From an uncultured Eubacterium sp. (lineage in GTDB: Bacteria; Bacillota_A; Clostridia; Lachnospirales; Lachnospiraceae), in NCBI GenBank assembly GCA_948468465.1, contig CAOKJJ010000039.1, forward strand, positions 1 through 33,433: 33,433 nt of DNA, in the 5' to 3' direction. The notes beneath the pieces are model-generated. The model had not been told where the DNA came from and did not search any database. It saw only the letters and a program-made list of their open reading frames with translations. The position numbers were made by a program, and so were the translations under genes. Shown piece by piece: positions 1 to 7,200 of this stretch. Position 1 is the first letter of the stretch. Every line of letters starts with the position of its first letter.

Positions 1-69
1 TATTAAAAAAATTACAATTGCATAATTATAAATACTAAAAGCGAAATCTCTGAAAAGTTGATTTTTGAA

Positions 70-98
70 TTGATTTTTATTCATAAACGTGTTACAAT
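70..98 (+). promoter_or_regulatory. Promoter of first small RNA
   Basis: A TTGATT -35 box at 70-75 and a TACAAT -10 box at 93-98 are separated by 17 bp. The predicted start of transcription is near 105, just ahead of the first hairpin-closed RNA unit. No open reading frame with a ribosome site follows, which supports a non-coding transcript. Confidence 0.5.
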
Positions 99-104
99 AA
101 TTAA

Positions 105-182
105 GAAATTTATCAGATTCATGGTAGTCAGAAGTTTATAAATTTTACAAAAGATAAAGGACACATGAATCTGGTATTTTTC
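105..182 (+). ncRNA. Candidate small RNA, copy 1 of a tandem pair
   Basis: A roughly 77-nt RNA is predicted. Its 5' segment ATCAGATTCATG (112-123) pairs with CATGAATCTGGT (164-175), with one G-U pair, and is followed at once by a run of five T (177-181). The molecule would therefore be closed by its own intrinsic terminator stem around a loop of about 40 nt. It is similar along its length to the unit at 292-370: shared elements are ATCAGATTCRTGG at the 5' end and TACnAAAGATAARGG in the loop. A well-spaced promoter precedes it. I do not recognise the family. The pairing and the similarity are seen directly; transcription and function are inferred. Confidence 0.45.
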
Positions 183-257
183 AAAACTAATTTGTTGGTT
201 CTGGCTGCAATGTTATTATGAGTTCCGGAGCCAGCTGCATCAATTCTCTGCAAAAGG

Positions 258-285
258 TTGATGCTGAACATATTTTTGTTATAAT
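258..285 (+). promoter_or_regulatory. Promoter of second small RNA
   Basis: TTGATG at 258-263 and a perfect TATAAT at 280-285 are spaced by 16 bp, giving a start near 292. The -35 box also forms the right arm of a 7-bp inverted repeat (GCATCAA at 237-243 against TTGATGC at 258-264), so the promoter overlaps a potential hairpin from upstream transcription. Confidence 0.5.
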
Positions 286-291
286 TTTTGA

Positions 292-370
292 GAAAAAGCA
301 TCAGATTCGTGGCAAATGAGATTTACCGCTTCTACTAAAGATAAGGGTCTCGGATCTAATGCTTTTTTTA
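292..370 (+). ncRNA. Candidate small RNA, copy 2 of a tandem pair
   Basis: This is the second unit, about 75 nt long. Its 5' arm GCATCAGATTCG (298-309) pairs with CGGATCTAATGC (351-362), with one mismatch and one wobble, and seven T follow (363-369). The closed loop includes TTCTACTAAAGATAAGGG, which corresponds to the TACAAAAGATAAAGG stretch of copy 1. The two units differ at several paired positions yet keep the stem, as expected of RNAs selected for structure. No coding potential or ribosome site is visible. It could be a regulatory RNA, a decoy or an RNA component of an unrecognised system; nothing in the window identifies a partner. Confidence 0.5.
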
Positions 371-395
371 TTTTGCCCTGCCGGATGGGGCGTAC

Positions 396-450
396 AAAAA
401 ACGCTCATACATAAGTGGCCGCATGCAGCCATTTATGTATGAGCGTTTTT
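396..450. terminator. Long hairpin, probable bidirectional terminator
   Basis: Arms of about 22 nt, beginning AAAAACGCTCATACATAA and ending TTATGTATGAGCGTTTTT, are complementary except for one G-T pair near the tip and enclose a loop of about 8 nt (cGCATGCa). A runs flank the left arm and T runs the right arm, so it could terminate transcription in both directions. It isolates the small RNA pair from what follows. Confidence 0.7.
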
Positions 451-1272
451 CGTGAGAACAAAGGTGAAAGTAACTCGTAGAGAAATTAAGAGAATACTGG
501 AAAGACTAACTTTTATGTAATGGTATGAACGTAATTCTTTCATTATTTATGAACAATGACTATGAGAGTGTGTGTATTGCTCCGTCCCTGAAACAGACGA
601 CGTTTAAAAGAATCTTTCTTTCTTCCAGTATTGCATTTCTCCTTACGTGTGTATTTTCATGTTTATTCTATACCGTTTGTGGAAGAATTACAAGACCTAA
701 TTTAAAAAAAATGCAGTTTTTTTGGAACAGTGGTTTATGTCGGTTTTGAGAGCGGTTCAAAAATATTTTATATTAAGGTTAATATTCTAAAAAATGTGCC
801 GATATATTATGAAACTATCTAATGGGATAAGTCTGCGTGTTTGTCTGTTTGGACGACATATGTACTTCTCCTTTCATATAGATGTAAAGCATGTGACGGG
901 TTGTGTATCCATAGATTTGGAGGTTGGGTACAGATTGCCGGATATATGCTGGAATTGCAGCTTGGAGCATCTGGGAATTTGCAACGTGCAGATGCGTGGA
1001 TTGACGAAGCTGCAGCGTCAGGACATAGGGAGAATGCATTTTTGCTGTTGGTGTTTTTCGGCGGGCATTATGTTTGTTTGGGATTGGCAGGAGATTGCTG
1101 CTGATGATTGTTTGAGAACGGATGTTTTGCGGGCTGCGGGGCATGGGATTTCAGGTGTGAGATTTCTGGAAGGGCTGATTGGTGAAAATGGTTTTTGGAT
1201 GTGCTGGGGCTGAGTATGAAATCCGAAGTAAAAAAGTCTTCTGAATGAGGGGGACGGAGAGGATGGTAAGGT
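451..1272. other. No confident gene; long leader or decayed region
   Basis: The part up to about 790 is AT-rich. From about 880 to 1200 it becomes richer in G+C and holds several mutually overlapping open frames on both strands, for example 794-1213 (+), 841-1104 (+) and 1068-1475 (-). None has a convincing ribosome site, their residue composition (many Cys and Trp) looks random, and I recognise no domain. A 74-codon frame at 525-749 also lacks a ribosome site. The later part may be the untranslated leader of the 1273 gene or a decayed gene. Confidence 0.4.
746..774 (+). promoter_or_regulatory. Possible promoter of the surface-protein operon
   Basis: TTGAGA (746-751) and TATATT (769-774) are 17 bp apart. 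If used, it would give a leader of almost 500 nt before the ATG at 1273. No better-matched promoter was seen closer to the gene. Confidence 0.3.
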
Positions 1273-4200
1273 ATGTACAAGGATGTATGGAAGAGATTTG
1301 GGGCAAAGATATTAATTGTGCTATGCTCTGTGCTGCTTCTTGGAGGGGTGGCAATAGCGGTACCCAAGCTTATGGCGGTAACGAAGATTTCATTGGAAAA
1401 TGTAAGTTCGGATTTGGAAACGAGTGCTAATCCGATAAGCGGTGCAGCATTAAAGGTCGTAAATGAGAATAACATCTCTTATGATGGCACGACTAAAACG
1501 CCAAGTTTAAAAATTGAATTTGGGGGTAGTCCGGCTCCGTCTCCGTGGATATTAAGTTCGGGAGATGTTCGTACTACATCATATGAAAAAGATGCGTCAG
1601 GAAACAAGGGTCAGCCCAAGGCTTTAAAAGATGCAGGAAAGTATGTACTGGAAGTAGAGGCACGCAATATTTCAAATTATTTATCATTTGATGGAAAGAA
1701 GCGGTTGGTTTCATATGAGATTTTGCCAGATAATTTGAAGAACCATACGACCAGGTATTACGGCAATGGTTCGGCTTTTGGTTTGAAAGAGGATAATGTA
1801 ATCGTAATAGGTGCGGCTTCGGCAACACTTAATGCAAGTGATATTAATGTAGAGGTAGATGGAAGCAAACTTGCGCAAGGCTCGGATTATAGTATAACAG
1901 GGGCGGGGACGATTCAGTTGCAGATGGGACAATTGGTTTCAATCCCGTTTGAATTTACAAATTATTATACAGACCGGTTGCCTTCTGGACAGTATGATAA
2001 AACAGCAGAAGAACAATTTACTATAAAACAGGATATAAACACTGTAGCAAATGCAAATGATGTGGTATTGTTAAACGATAAAGGACAAACGTTTGCTCCA
2101 ACAAGTATTCATGATAAACCTGCTTCTGCGCAGATAACAGGACTTTCATCAAAAACGGATTTTGATGTTGACGCTGAACCAGATCCAAACAGCAGTAATA
2201 CGTTGGTAGTTCGGATTAAAGGAAAAAATAATTATGCTGGTGAAATTCCTATTCCATATACAATTTCAACGAATGAACTTGAGATTGTTAATATAGACAG
2301 TCCCGATCCGATAGTAGGAAATGTTTATGAGTATAATGAAAGTAAGAACAGCTATGTGATAGATGTGAACAGTTTTACACTTGACGATGGAACGATTTTG
2401 ATACCGGGCACAGGTGTGAATGCAAACTGCATAATAGGGGATACGTGTATAGTTGACGACATAAATTTCAGAAATCCAATTCCTGGGCAGACAGCTGGAC
2501 TGGTTATGATGGAGGTGAAGGTAACAAGTGGTTCTTACAAGGGCCGGACAGGATATGCTTTCTATGGTGTGAGACGTGATATAACAAAAGTAGATCGAGC
2601 AGCGGTTTCCAAAGATACACTTATATTCGATGGGACAGATGCGTGCAAAACACCGGAGTTATCTGTAAAAGACCAGTCAAATCAGGTGTATTCCTTAGTG
2701 CCTGGTACGGATTACAAAATAACGTATTTGCTTGCAAAACGTGGTGCAGATAAAAATGCAGCATATACAACTACGAATGCCAAGAAAGACGCAGGAAAGG
2801 TATTCATGAAGGTGGAGGGCATTGAAAGTTCGGGAACAGGCGGATATTATGGAACGATGGATCCGACGGGTGCATTGAATAAAGACGATATAATTACTTA
2901 TGCAAGTACTTTAACGTATACTAAAGAACCGAAACCGATTTCAAAGAATGATGCGGAAATTGTGCTTTCACAGGATATATTTAACCGGAACTGTACAGCA
3001 AGCGATGTAAAAGCGGAGATGACCCTTTACGATACAAATGGCGATCCGATGATGTCGTCAAATGATTTAGAAAAAGAATGTACGATCAAATTCCTGGATC
3101 CTACAGGGGTAGATGTAGATTGGGATGATTTACAGCCATCAGCGGCAAATAAGAAAGACTACACGGTTCAATGTATATTTAAAGGGAATTTTGACGGTAC
3201 ACTTTCAGCAAATTTTGGTATCTCGGACTACGATGGCTCTAATGTTACAATCACTTATGAAGCCTGTGATCAGGATGGTGCAACTACTCCTAAGAAACAT
3301 ATATACACAGGAGCAGCGCATAAGCCGAAGCCGATTATTTGGAGCAATGATGAAAACAGAAAGTTAGACGAAGGCAAAGATTATACGTTAGCCTATGAAA
3401 ATAATAAAGAAGCAACAACGAACGGCAAGAAAGCAGTTCTCAAAATTCAATTTTCAAAAAACAATGTTATAACAAAGGAATTTGAAATTAATCCTAGACC
3501 AGTAAAGAATGATACAGATAACTATGTAGAATTTTTGTCTCCGTTTACAGGCGACAAACAGAATGGATATCGGCATGGTTATTCTGGCCAGTTATTAAGC
3601 AACCAGCCGAAACCGAATAAACTGAGATATCGGTTTATGGCAGGGACAAAAGAAGTAAGAAAAGAATTAGTGGAAGGGACTGATTTTGATTACCCAACAG
3701 ATGGATGGCTCTGTTCTGATCAGTACGGTACATTAGTTGCACAGGGAGACAGAATTGAAATAGGAAAGGACTATTATTTCAGAATTATTCCAAAAGGAAA
3801 CTACGAAGGGGATCCATCTGAAGCTATTGTGGGACCTTTCCAGTATGATAGAAGGGATATTGGGATTGCAGATAATAATATCGAATTAAATGTAAATGGC
3901 TCGATTCCTATGAAGACGTATAATAGTTCAAATCCACAGGATCTGTTAGATTGGCTGAATAATATGGCAAATCTTTCACTTATGGATAATGGTCTGACAA
4001 CACCAGAACAAATGAAGTTGGACAGTGTTTATCCAGATTACAGCATTAGCTCGACTATTGATAAAACTGGGATTTCGAAAAACGGAACAATAGAAATTAC
4101 AATCAATGGTGAAGGAGGTTATACAGGTACTCTCACAGGGGAGGTTTATGTTGGTACGAATATTGCACAGTCGATTGTATACGAACCTAGAAAAACAGGC

Positions 4201-7200
4201 GGCGGCACACATACAATAGCATTTAGCGGAAATGAAGTGACACTGAAAGAAGAATATCTGCGTACGAGCAGCACAACGGATCCTTATGATCTGAAATTTG
4301 GCAGTTCTTCCGGAGTTAATCTGTATGATGGTGGAACATTGGATCTGCAGACGGTATCGGGAGACTCAACTGGGCATTATCGCGTTGTACAGCCGTTTAA
4401 TGATCCGGATTACGCGGCAGGAATTCAATATGCCAGTGTAAAGCTGCAGGGTGTAAATGGTTATTATGGCGAAGTTACGGTTAAAATTAATGTTCAGAAA
4501 ATTAATTTTAATGACAGAGATTATGAGATTGTATTTGACTATGATGATCCAACCTTGAATGTACCTATACCGGTATATACAGGGGATTACCAAGAGCCGT
4601 CATTTAAAGTCTACCGTTTGGAAAGAGATGCTTCGGGTAATCTGACTGGGAATAAGACGTTAGTTACTGGCGGGTATGATGCGGTTTGGGATACAGGTGT
4701 GCGGAACATAAATGCGAATGAAGACTGGACGGATCCGAAGGATCAGCAGAATCATTGGGGCAAATTAACGATTGTCGGTAAAGATGGATATAACGGACAG
4801 ACAGACGGATATTTTAAAATTTTAAAACGCGACATCAGTGATGCTGCTAATGAGTTGAACAGTGCATATTTTTCATTCGAGGAAAATACGTTAAGAACCA
4901 AACTGAAAGATATGGAGTATATACCGTATACTACGTATAAACAATATCCGGATTCCGTGCAGGAGATAACGGAAAGAGGACCTAGGCAGCAGGTAAGGCT
5001 TTACTTTTTCCCAAATGGAAATCCGACAGCAGGTACGGAACTGGATTCAAATGATTATGAGTACTATTGTACGAATGATGAACCGACGATAAATGGTAAT
5101 ACAGTTACCGGCAACAGGACAGAGCCGAAGGCCGGGACGCCATGGGCAGTCATTAAAGGACGCGGCAATTTCAAAGGGATAATAAAAGCGTCATATAATG
5201 TAAGTATGGTGGAACTCAAGGAGGATATGTTTGATGTCAGATTTTTATACGGACAGGGATGGAATCAGTTTACCGGAGACAGGATTCATCCGACTGTGAG
5301 AGTATTCCAAAAGGAGAATGCAACTGACACAGAAGGAAAGTATGAATTGACAGTGGGTACAGATTATACTGTGCGTTATGGAGACGGGGATACTTTTATC
5401 AGTAAAGATTATAAAAATTTGGCAAAGAATCTGACTTTTGTAGAAATTATAGCAGCATCGAATGGAAACTATACGAAGCAATTTACAGTGCCGTATGTAA
5501 TCTATGGAGAGCTTACGAATAACAGCGCTGCAAATTCCAGAGTGTATTATTCGAATACAGATAAAAACGGACGTTTAAGGGTTCAGTATGCTGAGGATAG
5601 GGCAGTCATGTATAATAATCTTGGACTGGTATATCAACAGAAGCGAGCTCTAACGGGCAGTTACCCGACAACAAATAATCCGATTGGCCAGGACAACGAC
5701 CAATATCCGATGACGATTCTGCAAGTGCCGGCAACGGCGGCAAATGGTGATTATACTGTACGAGAGGGGAGCTCATCGACGATCGGATATGGTGAAATTA
5801 CCATCGACGGTACGAGTAACCGGACTTCGGAAGGACTGATCGCAGGTACAACGACGATTGATGTACTGATCTGGGCAAATCTGAATACTGTGACAGATCA
5901 AAGTCCAGGCTTATGGGACAGAAACGGAGGCTCATCGAATATTACAGTTACAGGAGCAGGCTATAGCGCGTCAGATCTGTCAAATGCTCTGCAAAGCGCA
6001 TTATATATTAGCTGCGGTGGCAGAGAACTGAAATATGGAGATGACTATGTATTTGAGCCGCAATATTTATCAACGGATATCGGAACTGAAAAACCGCTGA
6101 AGATAATTCCATCCGATAAGGCAAAAAATGAAGGATATCTGGAAGGCGAAACAATTATCCATTTTAATCTGACTTCTAGTCTTTCAGATGTAGTTGTTGG
6201 AAAGCCGATTGAAAGCACATATATTTATGCGCATGGAAGGCCGCTTGTAAGTTCCAACTCGGATTTTAAACTGACCATGAGCGGAAATGAACTTATCAAC
6301 GGACAGCATTATACGGTTACAATCAAGAACGAAGAAAATGAAGTAGTTGAAGATGCGATTAACCGTGGCAGATATACTTATGTCATTGAAGGAAAAGGAC
6401 ATTACAGCGGACGGCTGCCGCAGGGTGAATTTGAGATTCTTCCATTTAACTTATCAGATAATAAGGATAAAGTGGATGTAAGACTCGTAAGGGATACCGT
6501 AACGTATATTGGAAAACCGGTATACCCGGAAATAGATGATGTAGTGATTAACATTGGAAACAACGTTGAAAAGTCATTAAAAGATCCGAACTTTAATGAT
6601 GGAAAGAACTACACTGTCGGACCGGGAAGCGGTGGCGATAATACGAACTGGACGGATATCGAAGGCGGAGCAGCAGCACCGTTGATGAGAGTCGAAGGTA
6701 TCGGAAACTATTCGGGATTTGTTGAAAAAGCATATACGATCGAACAGAAAGATATTTCATCAGATGATATTTTGATTGAAAAAATAGAAAATCAAAAATA
6801 TAATAATCATCAGCCAGTAAAACCGTATCCGGAGATCAGCTATATTGAAAAAATAGCTGATTCGGAAGAACTGAATATACTCATGAAGCTAAACGGCGAA
6901 GAATATAATCAGGATAAGGAAATTTCTTATAAGAACTGGATACAGGACAGACTGCACTTTACATTTGAATATCTGGACGATGTTCGTACAGCAGGCACAG
7001 GTAAGAGAATCAGGATCCGAGGGGTAGGAAACTTCAAAGGATCCAGAGAAATCACATATGATGTAGATAAATTAAATTTATCGGATACGAGGTTAACATT
7101 CCTTTCAGAAGAATCGCCTGTCTATGATGGTACAGAGCAAACACCGGCATTTAAGCTAAGTTATGGTGATATTGACATCCTGACATTCGTGAATGGAACG

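Noticed and set aside
325..348. TTCTACTAA in the second small RNA resembles the Cas12a crRNA repeat core (TTTCTACTAAGTGTAGAT).
   Set aside because: The complementary GTAGA arm needed for the crRNA stem is missing, copy 1 does not share the match, and no cas gene or spacer array is present.
105..370. The tandem RNA units could be the antitoxin RNA of a type III toxin-antitoxin locus.
   Set aside because: Each unit has its own promoter and terminator and they are about 190 bp apart, unlike the contiguous short repeats of ToxI-like RNAs, and no ToxN-like endoribonuclease gene follows.
525..749. A 74-codon reading frame with a hydrophobic middle.
   Set aside because: It has no ribosome site and no convincing domain, and lies in AT-rich DNA where such frames occur by chance.
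794..1213. A 139-codon reading frame rich in Cys and Trp.
   Set aside because: It competes with frames in other registers and on the opposite strand, has no ribosome site, and shows composition typical of non-coding translation.
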